Assembly (NCBI GenBank): GCA_019358945.1 | Contig: JAHHIE010000029.1 | Location: forward strand, 1 to 64,000 | Length of the DNA: 64,000 bases | DNA from: Stenomitos rutilans HA7619-LM2 | Lineage (GTDB): Bacteria > Cyanobacteriota > Cyanobacteriia > Leptolyngbyales > Leptolyngbyaceae | Direction of reading: 5' to 3' | Shown here: positions 1-9,509 of the stretch, one piece after another | Numbering within the stretch: position 1 is the stretch's first letter | Layout of the letters: every line of letters begins with the position of its first letter | Position numbers and translations under genes: made by a program | Notes under the pieces: model-generated | Told to the model about the DNA's origin: nothing | Seen by the model: only the letters and a program-made list of their open reading frames with translations | Database searches by the model: none

Positions 1-117
1 TACTTCAACTGGATTTGGCAGCATAGTCGGTTTAAGACGACAGCAGCCCAACGAGCCGGTTTAGCAGTACAACCCTGGACTTGGCATGACCTTTTAACCT
101 ATCCCACCCTTGTCTGA
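1..117 (+). pseudogene. 3' end of a probable transposase gene (partial, enters from the left)
   Basis: The first reading frame is open from base 1 to a TGA at 115-117, giving 38 residues of a C terminus that includes HSRFKTTAAQRAG and PWTWHDLLTYPT. It is rich in Trp and His and resembles, from memory, the C-terminal tails of cyanobacterial insertion-sequence transposases. No terminal inverted repeat is obvious in the 100 bases after the stop. The 5' part lies outside the window, so neither family nor intactness can be judged. It could instead be the end of another DNA-binding protein. Confidence 0.4.
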
Positions 118-230
118 TGCACAACCGACAAGAGGCCGGTTAGCTAAATGTTACAGACGTTAATCAAATTCTATCGTTAGCAGCAAAGGTGCCTTCACCA
201 CAACTGTGAATTGACGCGTTCGACAGCTGC

Positions 231-470
231 TTAACGATCGCCCAGTGAAGCCCGCAAAGCCGCAAGGCGATCGTTGAACTCGGTTTCGGAAAGACGCTGC
301 ACGTTTTGCCCTGGCTCAAAACAGTAGGCGAGATACTGCATATCGCGCTCTAGCTTTCCTGTCGTCGGGTTTGCAACTAACACATCCATCCCGCCATTAG
401 CTGTAGCGACGACTTTCACGGGACGATCGTCGATTGTAAAGTACCAGGGAAACCCAGAATCTTGAGCCAT
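231..470 (-). CDS. small conserved hypothetical protein
   Basis: A 79-residue soluble acidic protein starting with ATG at 470. It has no signal peptide or membrane segment. The composition (PWYFTIDDRPV near the N terminus, then a Val/Ala-rich stretch and a C-terminal helix with alternating Leu, Arg and Ala) looks like a real small alpha/beta protein with normal codon use and HIP1-type sites (cgatcg) inside it. I do not recognise the family. It stands alone between the transposase remnant and a small membrane protein on the other strand. Confidence 0.6.
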   Translation of the reverse strand: MAQDSGFPWYFTIDDRPVKVVATANGGMDVLVANPTTGKLERDMQYLAYCFEPGQNVQRLSETEFNDRLAALRASLGDR

Positions 471-524
471 ACCATTCTCTAAGAAACGCGAATTGGTGCA
501 TTGCTAACTTTTAGCTTAGATTAG

Positions 525-779
525 GTGAAAGCCATCGTTGAAGTTGGGTACTCTGTGGCAATGAAAATGTCTAGCGTCAAAAAAAAGCTGGTGCTTGTCG
601 CGGTTGGAGTGAGCGTACTGGCGGCTGGAACCGCCGTTGGCTACTGGTGGCACAGCCAGCACGAATGGTGCGTACAATTCACGTCTAGCGGTGGGCAAGA
701 AGTCACGTACAGTCGGGGTTGCATGAATCGCCAGCGCTACAAAAAGTGGACATTAACAGCGCTACGGACTGAAAGTTGA
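525..779 (+). CDS. small membrane-anchored or secreted hypothetical protein
   Basis: The frame opens with GTG at 525, but an in-frame ATG at 561 is a more natural start and puts a short basic stretch (MKMSSVKKK) directly before a hydrophobic helix (VLVAVGVSVLAAGTAVGYWW), giving about 72 residues. After the helix come two Cys residues about 20 apart (WCVQF and RGCMN) that could form a disulfide outside the membrane. The function is unknown. No lipobox is seen. It stands alone, with no operon partner. Confidence 0.55.
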   Translation: MKAIVEVGYSVAMKMSSVKKKLVLVAVGVSVLAAGTAVGYWWHSQHEWCVQFTSSGGQEVTYSRGCMNRQRYKKWTLTALRTES

Positions 780-853
780 GCCAACACGACTGACACAAAG
801 ATTTAGTAAAAACTAAAGCCTCAAAGCTTGACTGGTGGTAAAAATCGGATCAA

Positions 854-881
854 TAGCTGTTTGCTGATAGCTGACCGCTCA
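854..881. repeat. heptamer repeat cluster (N-GCTGA-N type)
   Basis: A run of 7-bp units built on GCTGA (ctgatagctgaccgct) between the small membrane gene and the end of ald. It is one of at least seven similar intergenic clusters in the window, in both orientations. Confidence 0.6.
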
Positions 882-891
882 CGGCAAACCA

Positions 892-1980
892 CTAGCCCAC
901 CAAATCTGGAAAAACCTCTTGGACAGCAGGATGGATAAGATGATGGTGTTGGACATTCAACCCGTGAGCCAGAGCCGGATTGCGATCGAGTGCCTCCAAT
1001 CCATAGTTCGCCAACTGTATGATATAGGGCAACGTAGAATTGTTGAGTGCCTGCGTCGATGTCCAGGGAACGGCCCCCGGCATGTTTGGCACTCCATAAT
1101 GCACAACACCTGCTTCAACATAGGTTGGGTGCGAATGAGAGGTCGGGCGCACCGTTTCAATGCAGCCGCCCTGGTCTACCGCCACATCGACAATGACTGA
1201 GCCGGGACGCATTTGCTGCACCATTGTCCGCGAGACCAATACAGGTGCTTTTCGTGCCAGCACCAGCACAGCACCAACGAGTAAATCGGCTTCAGGCACC
1301 ACCGTTTCAATCTGGCTAACGTTGCTGTACAGTAATTCCACTCTGGAGCCAAACAACGTTTCGAGGTAAGACAAGCGATCGACATTGACATCCAAAATTT
1401 GCACCTGGGCACCCATGCCCACGGCGATTCGGGCTGCTTCTGTACCGACAACGCCACCACCGAGAATGACCACGTTACCGGGTTTTACACCTGGAACCCC
1501 ACCGAGAAGGACACCCCGGCCACCCTGCTGCCGCTCCAGGTACCGCGCCCCAAACTGCACAGATAATCGTCCAGCAATGATGCTCATCGGAGCCAGGAGT
1601 GGCAAGCGCTGACCTGGAAGCTCTACCGTTTCATAGGCGATCGCCGTCGTGCCAGCGTCTAACAAAGCTTGGGTTAGCGCGCGATCGGCGGCCAGATGGA
1701 GATAGGTAAAGAGCATTTGCTCTTTTTGAAGATACGCGTACTCAGCGGGAAGGGGTTCCTTAACCTTAACCACCAGAGCATGATTCCAGGCATCTGCGGC
1801 CTCTGGCACCAGCGTTGCACCAGCCTGGGTGTACTCATCGTCTGTAAAGCCAGAGCCATTGCCTGCCTCTGTTTCAACGAAGACGGTATGCCCCTGCACT
1901 GTCAGGCTTCGCACACTATGCGGACTCAGCCCCACCCGGTATTCCTGATCTTTCGTCTCTTTGGGAACGCCAATATCCAT
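892..1980 (-). CDS. ald: alanine dehydrogenase
   Basis: NAD-dependent alanine dehydrogenase, interconverting L-alanine and pyruvate plus ammonia; cytoplasmic. The 362-residue product from ATG at 1980 has the family N terminus (MDIGVPKETKDQEYRVG), the substrate-binding region with a conserved HLAAD-type segment, and a Rossmann nucleotide-binding loop (VILGGGVVGTEAARIAVGMG) near residue 170. The open frame extends 23 codons further upstream, but the start at 1980 fits the family and has a GAGG Shine-Dalgarno 6 bases ahead. The length is normal. It is monocistronic, with a heptamer repeat cluster behind its stop and the GC-rich segment upstream. Confidence 0.95.
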   Translation of the reverse strand: MDIGVPKETKDQEYRVGLSPHSVRSLTVQGHTVFVETEAGNGSGFTDDEYTQAGATLVPEAADAWNHALVVKVKEPLPAEYAYLQKEQMLFTYLHLAADRALTQALLDAGTTAIAYETVELPGQRLPLLAPMSIIAGRLSVQFGARYLERQQGGRGVLLGGVPGVKPGNVVILGGGVVGTEAARIAVGMGAQVQILDVNVDRLSYLETLFGSRVELLYSNVSQIETVVPEADLLVGAVLVLARKAPVLVSRTMVQQMRPGSVIVDVAVDQGGCIETVRPTSHSHPTYVEAGVVHYGVPNMPGAVPWTSTQALNNSTLPYIIQLANYGLEALDRNPALAHGLNVQHHHLIHPAVQEVFPDLVG

Positions 1981-2064
1981 CGCAACCTCACAAATTGCCT
2001 CTATTCCTAGCTTACGCTGGCAGCAGTGAAACTGTGGGGTTGCGGTCATAGCTATAAGCCGTCA

Positions 2065-3130
2065 GCCATTGGTAGAAAGTGAAGGAATGCAGGTGAAAGT
2101 CAAGCCAGCCACTTGCATAGTATGTCCCACTCAGCGAGCCTCCAAGACCATATGCGACGACGTCAGCCACCAGCGTTACGCAACGCCGTTGTCAGCCAAC
2201 CACGCCAGGCCTTGCGGCGTCCAGCCGTGTCTGCCCCCGCTGTCTCTTCTCGGCCGTGGGGATGGCGAGAGCAGCGCTGGAGCTGACCGTTAAGGGGAGC
2301 AGCCGTGCGGCGCTGGCGCGGGCGACAGGTGCCCGCGGTGGGAGCAGTAACGCGGTGCTGAGCCCGCGCAGACCGGTTGTGGTGGCAAGCGGTCAAAGTC
2401 TCGCCACAAGCGGTAGCACAACGGTGTTGAGCGTTTCCCGAGTGGTTTGAGCGCGGGGTGCCGACTGGGTTGCCCGTGCTCACGGCGCGCTGGGTGCGCC
2501 GAGCGCTGGCTGAGCGTGTGCCAGTGGCATGGCACCCTTGGAGCGGGTCTGGGTTGGCGGCTGCTCCCCACTCCAAGCCAAGGCACGTGGATGCAGCCGC
2601 ACGGGTGGAGCCGCAGTGCGGTGCACCGTGACCAACTGATGCACCGCGGCCAAGGCGACAAGGACCCTCCCAGCTTGCGCCGGTGCGGGGTCGCAGTCCA
2701 GGTTGGGCTCCGCTGGGCACACCGACCGCACCGCGGTCACGGACCCCACGGACGGCCCCCCTTGGGCGTGGCTGACCTTGACTGCCCTCGCTGGCGCGTG
2801 TGGCAGGTTGCCGCCCGCCGCCAGCGAGGGCGCGGTCTCACGGACTGGTGGACTGGCTCCAGCAACCGCAGCCAGCGGCATCGCTGGGCCGCCTGGCGCT
2901 TCGACGCCGTCTGGCGATGGAAGCCGCTGCACTCGCTGTCCCCTTGGAGCGCCGCGCCTTGGCAAGGCGTTTGCCAGGGGTCTCTCACTGCGCTCTTGCC
3001 CTTGCTAAGCGCACGACCCCCGACCCCCTGCCCGACCACCGGCAAAGCGCGACCTTGCTGGCCTCAAGACGGTACGCCACAACCCTCCCAAGCTCGACTG
3101 CTCGCCGTGCCCGTCCGTCTTGACAGGAAC
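2065..3130. other. GC-rich segment of unknown nature, no convincing gene
   Basis: About 1 kb between ald and thiS that is visibly richer in G and C than the flanks. It lacks the GATCG/HIP1 motifs present every few hundred bases elsewhere. Long open frames exist in several phases on both strands, as expected by chance in GC-rich DNA, but all are Arg/Pro/Ala/Trp-rich, with no start-site signal or recognisable domain. It is flanked by heptamer-repeat sequence (gccgtcagccattgg near 2050 and gccgtcagctatcagcc near 3160). A decayed foreign insertion or mobile element is the most likely explanation, but I could not reconstruct a transposase. Confidence 0.5.
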
Positions 3131-3156
3131 AGGTTTGTCTTAACTTGTGAGGAATG

Positions 3157-3183
3157 GCCGTCAGCTATCAGCCATTAGCGGTC
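3157..3183. repeat. heptamer repeat cluster
   Basis: Minus-orientation copies of the N-GCTGA-N heptamer (ggccgtcagctatcagccattagcgg) at the edge of the GC-rich segment. Confidence 0.55.
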
Positions 3184-3299
3184 ATCTTTCAATGCGCCAC
3201 TGTCCAGTTTGCTTCTAACAACCAACAACTTTTCTTGAATGCCCAACGGGCTATACAACCAACAACTTCTTTAGCCCTTTACCTTCTGCCCTCTGCCTT

Positions 3300-3512
3300 C
3301 TACCCGCCGCCTACGATCGTGACAATTTCCAATCGATCGTCGGGCTGCATTTCGGTTTGCTCCCAAAACTGACGGTGCAAAATTTCGCCGTTGTATTCCA
3401 CCGCAACCAGGCGCGGATTTAAGCCGAGTTGTTCTAAGAAACCGGGGAGAGAGGTTTGGGAGTCGCAAGTACGCAGCTCACCGTTTACCTGAAGCGTAAT
3501 CTGAGAAGGCAT
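3300..3512 (-). CDS. thiS: sulfur carrier protein ThiS
   Basis: A 70-residue ubiquitin-fold sulfur carrier for thiamine thiazole synthesis. Its C-terminal Gly-Gly is adenylylated and thiocarboxylated, and the sulfur is then delivered to ThiG. The sequence begins MPSQITLQVNGEL and ends in the obligatory glycine tail (EIVTIVGGG), with VAVEYNGEI and DRLEIV as typical ThiS strands. The open frame runs 68 codons upstream, but the start at 3512 matches family length. No other thi gene is visible nearby; in cyanobacteria thiO/thiG is often elsewhere. Confidence 0.9.
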   Translation of the reverse strand: MPSQITLQVNGELRTCDSQTSLPGFLEQLGLNPRLVAVEYNGEILHRQFWEQTEMQPDDRLEIVTIVGGG

Positions 3513-3750
3513 AAGAGTAGATGGAACAGTTGCTAACGGTGTGATGTTGCCATTACACCGACCCGTTGAGTGTACTTTGAGTGTATCTTTCTCACGGAGA
3601 AGCAACAAAGTTTGTGCGTCAACTGACGTGTCATGCCTGCTGCCTGATCGCCTCTCCCCTTTGCAGCGCCATGATAACCCCGTTCTGCCGCAACTGTTGT
3701 AACCCTTCCACTCCACACCCTACACCCCGAACCCTAACCCCCACCCCTCC

Positions 3751-5013
3751 ATGCCCCCTTTACCAGAAATCACCCTGCGTCCGGCTGAGGACGGCGACTT
3801 GCCGCAGATTGTCCATCTCGATCGCCTTGCGTTTGCGCCCCTTAGTACCAATGCTGAGATTGAGCGTGAATGGTACGCACAGGGATTGGATCTACCCAAT
3901 CGATCGCTCTTTGTTGCCGTTCAAAATGCGACGGGGCTTACGGTCAGCAGCTACGCTCAGCTTCGGTTGAACCTTTGCTTTGAAGGACAGATCTTTCCAA
4001 CGATAGGGCTTTCAGCTGTAGCCGTTGCGCCTCATGCTCGTGGGCAAAAGCTAGCGCGGCTGATGGTCGAGCACGCGCTGAAGGACGGACAGGCACAGCA
4101 GCTTCCGTTGATGATGCTGTATCCCTTTCAGCATGGCTTCTATCGCAAGCTGGGTTGGGCCTGGGTCGGACGATCGCACCAATATCGCATTGCGACACGC
4201 CACTTGCCCCGGTATGTCGAGCGATCGCACATCGTGCCCTACGACCCTTTTCAGCATGAGCCGATGCTGCAAGCCATCTATCAGCGAGAAGCGCTAAAGC
4301 ATAACGGTTGGGTGCGGCGGTGGGATTGGCAGTGGCAGTCTCGTGTGAAGCCTGTCACGGGGCGCGAAGTGTACTGTTACACGGAAGCAGGAGAAGCGCG
4401 AGGCTATGTAGTGGTGCAGTTTGCCCGATTGGAGCCACCGCAGAATAGCCTTGCTGCGATCGTGCAGGAATGGGTTGCGCCTACACCTGCCGTCTACCGA
4501 GGCATTCTGGGCTTTCTCGCTTCACTACGCGATCAGGTGGCGACGATCGTCTGGAATACCTATACCGACGATCCGTTTCCTCATCTATTGCAAGAACAAC
4601 GCCGTGATCCAACCCTGGCTGCCATCCCGTCCGAATTCGGCTGGACGCATCATCTGGGTGCTATTAACGCAGGCTTTATGTGGCGCTTAGTGGACGTAGA
4701 AGCCGCGTTTCGCCTCCGCTCGATCCCCGCACAGCCACCTTTTACGCTCACCTTTCAGATCACCGATCCGGTGTTGGGCGATCATATTATCACCAGCGAC
4801 TTTGCGGATGGCAAAATGCATCCTACCGTTCAGCCTGCAACAACCGTGATTAAAGCGTCGATCGAGCATGTGACCACACTGTTTGCTGGCTTTCGTCGGT
4901 CGCGCGACTTGCTGTGGACAGGCGAACTTGAAGTGGAAGGCGATCGGAGTTTGCTAGACAGCCTCGATCACGCCTGGGCAAGCACACCTCCCTTCTGCTG
5001 GGATTTCTTCTGA
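3751..5013 (+). CDS. GNAT N-acetyltransferase, Eis-like three-domain type
   Basis: A 420-residue cytoplasmic protein with the layout of the Eis/'enhanced intracellular survival' family. It has an N-terminal GNAT domain (about 1-150; acetyl-CoA loop near VAVAPHARGQKLARLM), a second degenerate GNAT-like domain (about 160-290) and a C-terminal sterol-carrier-like domain (about 300-420; FTLTFQITDPVLGDH). Family members acetylate amines using acetyl-CoA; the substrate here cannot be predicted. The C terminus ends FCWDFF, consistent with a free C-terminal carboxylate in the active site as in Eis. It begins just after the convergently oriented thiS region and is probably transcribed alone. Confidence 0.85.
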   Translation: MPPLPEITLRPAEDGDLPQIVHLDRLAFAPLSTNAEIEREWYAQGLDLPNRSLFVAVQNATGLTVSSYAQLRLNLCFEGQIFPTIGLSAVAVAPHARGQKLARLMVEHALKDGQAQQLPLMMLYPFQHGFYRKLGWAWVGRSHQYRIATRHLPRYVERSHIVPYDPFQHEPMLQAIYQREALKHNGWVRRWDWQWQSRVKPVTGREVYCYTEAGEARGYVVVQFARLEPPQNSLAAIVQEWVAPTPAVYRGILGFLASLRDQVATIVWNTYTDDPFPHLLQEQRRDPTLAAIPSEFGWTHHLGAINAGFMWRLVDVEAAFRLRSIPAQPPFTLTFQITDPVLGDHIITSDFADGKMHPTVQPATTVIKASIEHVTTLFAGFRRSRDLLWTGELEVEGDRSLLDSLDHAWASTPPFCWDFF

Positions 5014-5657
5014 GGAAGTCTGTGGGCGATCGCGTGCGCTTCAAAAACTGAGTTTCTCCACAAAAGAAGCTCAATCATCTGGCTAAAAAGCTCGACGTTC
5101 CAAGTAAAAAACGGCAGCGATTGAGTAAAAAGCTCGGTTAGGGACTTGCTGAAAAATAACATCCCACGGCTCATCTACCCATCTACCCATACACTCATCC
5201 ACTTCCTTTAACCTGGGATTTTGTTTGTTATCAGTTCCCTTATTAGAGCCATGAGGTCAACCTTTTAGGCTTTAAGGCAAAATCACGGTGCAAACCATAC
5301 GCCAGTCCGGCTTGGAGTCTCTAGGCTAGAGGTATAAGTGGAAACACTGAACAGCGAAACGCGGCTTGACGATCGCCTCACCGCACTTGTTCTTTAATGT
5401 TTCTGCCCCCACCATCTGCAAAGCATTTATGACTCCCGCTAATGCTGCCTATTGAGCGATTTATTGTCCGTTGAAAAGAAAAATTAGGTTACATCGATTT
5501 CTACAAAGCCGACATTTCTTGATTGAGGCGAAGCAGGGTCGTGATCAAGCATACAGTTCCACCCTCAAAAGTGGCTGTCGCCTTGAACTTCAGAATTTGG
5601 TCAAACTGAGCTTCATCTCTAGCGAAGCCATGCCGAAGGCTTTACCACTAAAAACCT
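5014..5657. other. intergenic region without a recognised gene
   Basis: 644 bases between two converging genes. A 72-codon plus-strand frame (5471-5689) overlaps the end of fabD and has no coding character. There is a single copy of GGGACTTGCTGAAAAATAA (about 5140), which resembles a cyanobacterial insertion-element end, but no partner end was found. Confidence 0.5.
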
Positions 5658-6542
5658 TTATGGCTGCGGTAATTCTGCTACATTGCTGACATTCTCCAAT
5701 ACTAGACTTGGGCTAGTGCGTTTAATTACGCCTGTCAGCACTTTACCAGGGCCAATTTCTACCACACGACTCACGCCCTCTTCAGGTAAGCGCAACGAAA
5801 TCTCACGCCAGCGTACCCGGCCTGTCATCTGCTGACTGAGACGGGACTTGAGCACGTTTGCGTCCATGCTTGGAGCCGGATCAACATTTGAGAGCACCGG
5901 AATCTGTGCAGTGTTGAAGGCGATTTCAGAAAGCGTTGTTTGGAAGTCTGCGGCAGCAGGAGCCATCAACGGTGAGTGAAACGCACCGCTCACGTTGAGC
6001 TTCATCGCTCGTTTTGCTTTGACCTGACTCAACACGGATTCAACAGCAGCAGGCGTACCCGAAATCACTACTTGTCCAGCGTTATTGTCGTTTGCCAGCA
6101 CGACATCAGGCGTTTGTTGAAGCTGTTGGTCAAGCTGTTCCTGGTTGAAGCCAAGCAAGGCGGCCATCATGCCATCAGACGCTTGATCCATGAGTTCTGC
6201 GCGTTTCTTCACCAGCCGCAGCCCCGCTTCAAACGCAAAAACTCCAGCCACGTAGAGCGCCACGTATTCTCCCAGGCTGTGACCCGCGGCAAAATCAGGT
6301 GCTTGCCCGCGCGATCGCACCAAGTCTGCCAGAATGCTTTCAATAACGTACAAACACGGCTGCGTGTAAAGCGTGCGCGACACTTTATCCTCTGGATGCT
6401 GGCAGATATCGGGTACCGACCAGCCTAAGATTTGTTCAGCCTGCTCAAATTTAGCACTGGCTTCTGGCAGATCGAACAAATCGCTGCCCATCCCGATCGC
6501 TTGTGAGCCTTGTCCTGGAAACACCCATGCAGTCTTGGTCAT
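5658..6542 (-). CDS. fabD: malonyl CoA-acyl carrier protein transacylase FabD
   Basis: Transfers malonyl from CoA to acyl carrier protein to feed type II fatty-acid synthesis. The 294-residue protein shows the N-terminal FPGQGSQ motif (residues 8-14), the nucleophile motif GHSLGEY with Ser89, and the catalytic His in GAFHSPLM (His189). The length is standard. It is last in the minus-strand order plsX, fabH, fabD (gaps 58 and 83 bases), a classical lipid-synthesis cluster likely transcribed together. The gap before it carries short AACTCAAAA- and GTTGTTAGTT-type repeats. Confidence 0.95.
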   Translation of the reverse strand: MTKTAWVFPGQGSQAIGMGSDLFDLPEASAKFEQAEQILGWSVPDICQHPEDKVSRTLYTQPCLYVIESILADLVRSRGQAPDFAAGHSLGEYVALYVAGVFAFEAGLRLVKKRAELMDQASDGMMAALLGFNQEQLDQQLQQTPDVVLANDNNAGQVVISGTPAAVESVLSQVKAKRAMKLNVSGAFHSPLMAPAAADFQTTLSEIAFNTAQIPVLSNVDPAPSMDANVLKSRLSQQMTGRVRWREISLRLPEEGVSRVVEIGPGKVLTGVIKRTSPSLVLENVSNVAELPQP

Positions 6543-6625
6543 TGAAGTTGTTGGTTGTTAATTACTAGTTGTTAGAGAGGCGCCAGGAGCCAGCATGAAT
6601 TCAAAACTCAAAACTCAAAACTTAA

Positions 6626-7630
6626 TTACCGTCCCCATTGAAAAATGGCTGCGCCCCAAGTGAGTCCAGCACCAAAGCCTGACGTGATGATCGTGTCTCC
6701 AGCCTTGATTTTGCCCTGGCGGATTTCTTCATCTAGCGCTAAGGGGATTGAGGCAGCAGACGTATTGCCGTACTGGGCGAGGTTGCTGATGATCTTGTCG
6801 TGGGGAATGTTAAGGCGATCGCCCACAGCATTTAAAATCCGTTGATTCGCCTGGTGTAGCAGCAGCCAGTCTATATCTTCAACGTTCAGGTTCGCGCGAA
6901 AGAGAGCCTTTTCAATGACTTCGGGAACGCGACGGACGGCAAAGCGGTACACCTCCTGCCCATTCATTGTGATAGGGTGGAAGCCCCCCTGTCCGATCGT
7001 CACGCCATCCAGGAGTTCCTTTGGCTGTGGCTGGTACGCCAGGTTCAGGCATTGATTTTGCGTGCCATCGCTGCGAAGTTCAAAGCCGAGGAGGCGATCG
7101 TGTTCGTTTGCCTGCAGGACAACTGCTCCAGCCCCATCCCCAAATAAAATACACGTCCGGCGATCAGTCCAGTCCACCCACCGCGACAGCACATCAGCCC
7201 CAATGAGCAAAATGTTTTGATAAACCCCTGTGCGAATGAACTGAGCGGCTGTCACCAACCCAAACACAAAGCCAGAGCAAGCCGCCGTCAGGTCGAAAGC
7301 AACGGCTTTTTGTGCGCCTAACTCGCGCTGAATCTGATTGGCGCTACCAAAGAGGTCATCAGCCGTTGACGTTGCCAGAATGATGAGGTCTAAATCCATC
7401 GGCGAAAGATCTGCCATCGCGATCGCGCCCCGAGCAGCCTGAGTGGCGATCGTCGTTACCGTCTCGGTCGGTGTGGCAAGTCGGCGTTGACGAATGCCTG
7501 TGCGAGAGGCAATCCACTCATCAGAGGTTTCCACAAGCTGACTGAGCGTCTCGTTGTCAAGGGCTGCTAACGGGGCTGCTGAGCCGCTCCCTGTAAGCGC
7601 AATGCCTAAACCTGGTTGCTTTACGTTCAT
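6626..7630 (-). CDS. fabH: 3-oxoacyl-ACP synthase III (KAS III) FabH
   Basis: Starts fatty-acid chains by condensing acetyl-CoA with malonyl-ACP. The 334-residue protein has the Cys-His-Asn triad: Cys118 in LTAACSGFVFG, His259 in LLLHQANQRI and Asn289 in QYGNTSAAS. GDGAGAVVL (about 164-172) and the C-terminal ITSGFGAGLTWGA strand are also typical. It lies between plsX and fabD on the same strand. Confidence 0.95.
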   Translation of the reverse strand: MNVKQPGLGIALTGSGSAAPLAALDNETLSQLVETSDEWIASRTGIRQRRLATPTETVTTIATQAARGAIAMADLSPMDLDLIILATSTADDLFGSANQIQRELGAQKAVAFDLTAACSGFVFGLVTAAQFIRTGVYQNILLIGADVLSRWVDWTDRRTCILFGDGAGAVVLQANEHDRLLGFELRSDGTQNQCLNLAYQPQPKELLDGVTIGQGGFHPITMNGQEVYRFAVRRVPEVIEKALFRANLNVEDIDWLLLHQANQRILNAVGDRLNIPHDKIISNLAQYGNTSAASIPLALDEEIRQGKIKAGDTIITSGFGAGLTWGAAIFQWGR

Positions 7631-7688
7631 TGTTATCCATCACTTGCAGGATTGATCAGTCTGGCAATTGCCTAGTGCGCTGGCTGGG

Positions 7689-8735
7689 CTAACCGTCTTG
7701 CTGACTACTGACTGCTGATGTCTGGTTGTCCTCTTGATAGCGCGACTGAATCCGGTCTAGCACCCGGTTGTCGATCGCTTCCCGTGCAAGCCGCACGGCA
7801 TTAAAGATTGTAGGTGCCTGAGAACTTCCGTGGCTAATGATGCATACACCGTCTACGCCCAGTAGTAACCCGCCGCCATGCTCAGCATGATCCATCCGTT
7901 GCTTAATGCGTCTTAAATTTGGCTTTAGCACTGAGGTACCTAGTTTGCCGCGAATTCCTTGAGGCAACTCCTCGCGTAAAATCTGTAGCGCTACTTCCCC
8001 TACAGCTTCCGCAAACTTAAGCAACACGTTACCCACAAACCCATCGCATACAATCACATCAAAATTGCCCGAAAGCACGTCACGCCCTTCGGCATTGCCC
8101 ACAAAGGGAATCTGGGGGTTGTCTTGCAGCAATTGATGGGTACGGAGCGCTAATTCGTTACCTTTACTCGGCTCCTCTCCAATGTTGAGCAACCCTACTT
8201 TGGGGTCGGCATTGCCAAGCACGTATTGAGAGTAGACCGTGCCCATAAAGGCAAATTGCTCTAAATATTTGGGGCGACAGTCAACGTTTGCGCCCACATC
8301 CAAAATGATCACAGGCTTGCCAGCAATCATGGTCGGCAAAACGGCCCCGATCGCAGGACGATCGATCCCTGGCAGGCGACCTAAACGCAATAGCGCCGAT
8401 GCCATAGCCGCGCCAGAGTGGCCTGCGGAAACCACCGCATCTGCCTGCTTGCGCTTCACTAAGTCCATCGCCACATTAATCGAAGCTTTAGGCTTGCGCC
8501 TCAGGGCACTCAACGGCTCTTCGCACATTTCGATCGTGCCTTCAGCCGGAATAATTTCCAGCGGCGAGGCGCTTGAATGCTGCTTTACAGCGGCACTCAC
8601 CTCCTCCGGATCACCGACCAGCAAAACCTTAACACCCAATTCTTCTTGTGCTCGGAGTGCTCCAGCAACAATCTCAGCCGGAGCATGGTCTCCACCCATT
8701 GCATCAATCGCAATCCGTGCCTGCGTCGATCCCAT
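7689..8735 (-). CDS. plsX: phosphate acyltransferase PlsX
   Basis: Makes acyl-phosphate from acyl-ACP, the acyl donor for PlsY in membrane phospholipid synthesis; a peripheral membrane enzyme. The 348-residue protein opens RIAIDAMGGDHAPAEIVAGA and contains the family segments SAGHSGAAMASALL, VGNAEGRDVLSG and VCDGFVGNVLLK. It is the first gene of the plsX-fabH-fabD cluster. The C-terminal 20 residues are polar and variable, as usual. Confidence 0.96.
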   Translation of the reverse strand: MGSTQARIAIDAMGGDHAPAEIVAGALRAQEELGVKVLLVGDPEEVSAAVKQHSSASPLEIIPAEGTIEMCEEPLSALRRKPKASINVAMDLVKRKQADAVVSAGHSGAAMASALLRLGRLPGIDRPAIGAVLPTMIAGKPVIILDVGANVDCRPKYLEQFAFMGTVYSQYVLGNADPKVGLLNIGEEPSKGNELALRTHQLLQDNPQIPFVGNAEGRDVLSGNFDVIVCDGFVGNVLLKFAEAVGEVALQILREELPQGIRGKLGTSVLKPNLRRIKQRMDHAEHGGGLLLGVDGVCIISHGSSQAPTIFNAVRLAREAIDNRVLDRIQSRYQEDNQTSAVSSQQDG

Positions 8736-9509
8736 TGGTCAAACTTATATAAACCTTAGCAATTCTACCAGATGGGCACGCCTCTACGAAAACCTCAAAA
8801 GCAACTGCAAATTGCCGATTGAACCGCTGCGATCGCGCAATCAAGTGGCTCGATCGCAACTAGCAAAAGCGCCTCTAGCGGCTGCTAGAAAGCGACACGG
8901 TATCGAGTAAGAAACCCAAATTAGTTGGCGCGGCTGGAGATTGAGCCAGTGCCAGCAAAATTAACGTCAGCGCGAAAGCGCCAGCCTCAAGCGTCTTAAT
9001 AAGCTCCGATCGTCTTAATGGCATACGTAATATTGGTTGCTAGAAGTGTGAGGCGAAAGTGATGATAAGGCAAATTTAAAGCGTTTAGGCTTGAATCAAA
9101 TCAATCTCCGGTTAGAGACCTGCAAAGAGATGGAACCGTGCGAACTGAGACCACACTGTTGGTGGGAGTTCGATCGATGCCTGGACGACAACCAGCCGAT
9201 CAGGCCAGATTGGGTCAAACTATAGCTGAGAGCACAGTAGAACCTTCACTGACACTGATCGAAGCTAGTGGTAAAGATATACCGATTTTCGCTTCAACGG
9301 AGTACACCCGATACCCCACACCCAATAGCCTGACTGCAAGCAGCTATATCTTCACTTGTCCTAAAAGGCTACAGGGCAGCCACGTTAAGGCCGCGAGCCT
9401 AAAACAGTGTGGCTTCGGAGTGAGGAATGGGCACTCTTCTATCAAGGAAAATCGTCCTCATCCAGTTCATTCGTTTCCTTAGTCATCAAGCTCGATTCAT
9501 CGCTGTCTC
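8736..9509. other. long intergenic region upstream of plsX
   Basis: 774 bases between the divergent plsX and the PLD-like gene, so promoters for both should lie here. No RNA gene or repeat was recognised. A 114-codon plus frame (9138-9482) has no recognisable features. A possible 49-codon minus ORF is listed separately. Confidence 0.5.
8875..9024 (-). CDS. possible small one-helix membrane protein
   Basis: A 49-codon frame from ATG at 9024 to TAG at 8875. It encodes a basic N terminus (MPLRRSELIKTLEAG) followed by one hydrophobic stretch (AFALTLILLALAQ) and a polar tail. No clear Shine-Dalgarno is seen. It is the kind of short membrane peptide often missed in annotation, but chance cannot be excluded. 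Confidence 0.25.
   Translation of the reverse strand: MPLRRSELIKTLEAGAFALTLILLALAQSPAAPTNLGFLLDTVSLSSSR

Noticed and set aside
2163-3178. Several 100-240-codon ORFs on both strands of the GC-rich segment
   Set aside because: They overlap each other in all phases, are Arg/Pro/Ala/Trp-rich and lack start signals or domains; long frames are expected by chance at high GC.
8239-8910. 223-codon plus-strand ORF antisense to the start of plsX
   Set aside because: plsX on the other strand is unambiguous; this frame is a shadow.
9138-9482. 114-codon ORF upstream of the PLD-like gene
   Set aside because: No ribosome-binding site, domain or protein-like pattern, and it sits in the expected promoter region of the next gene.
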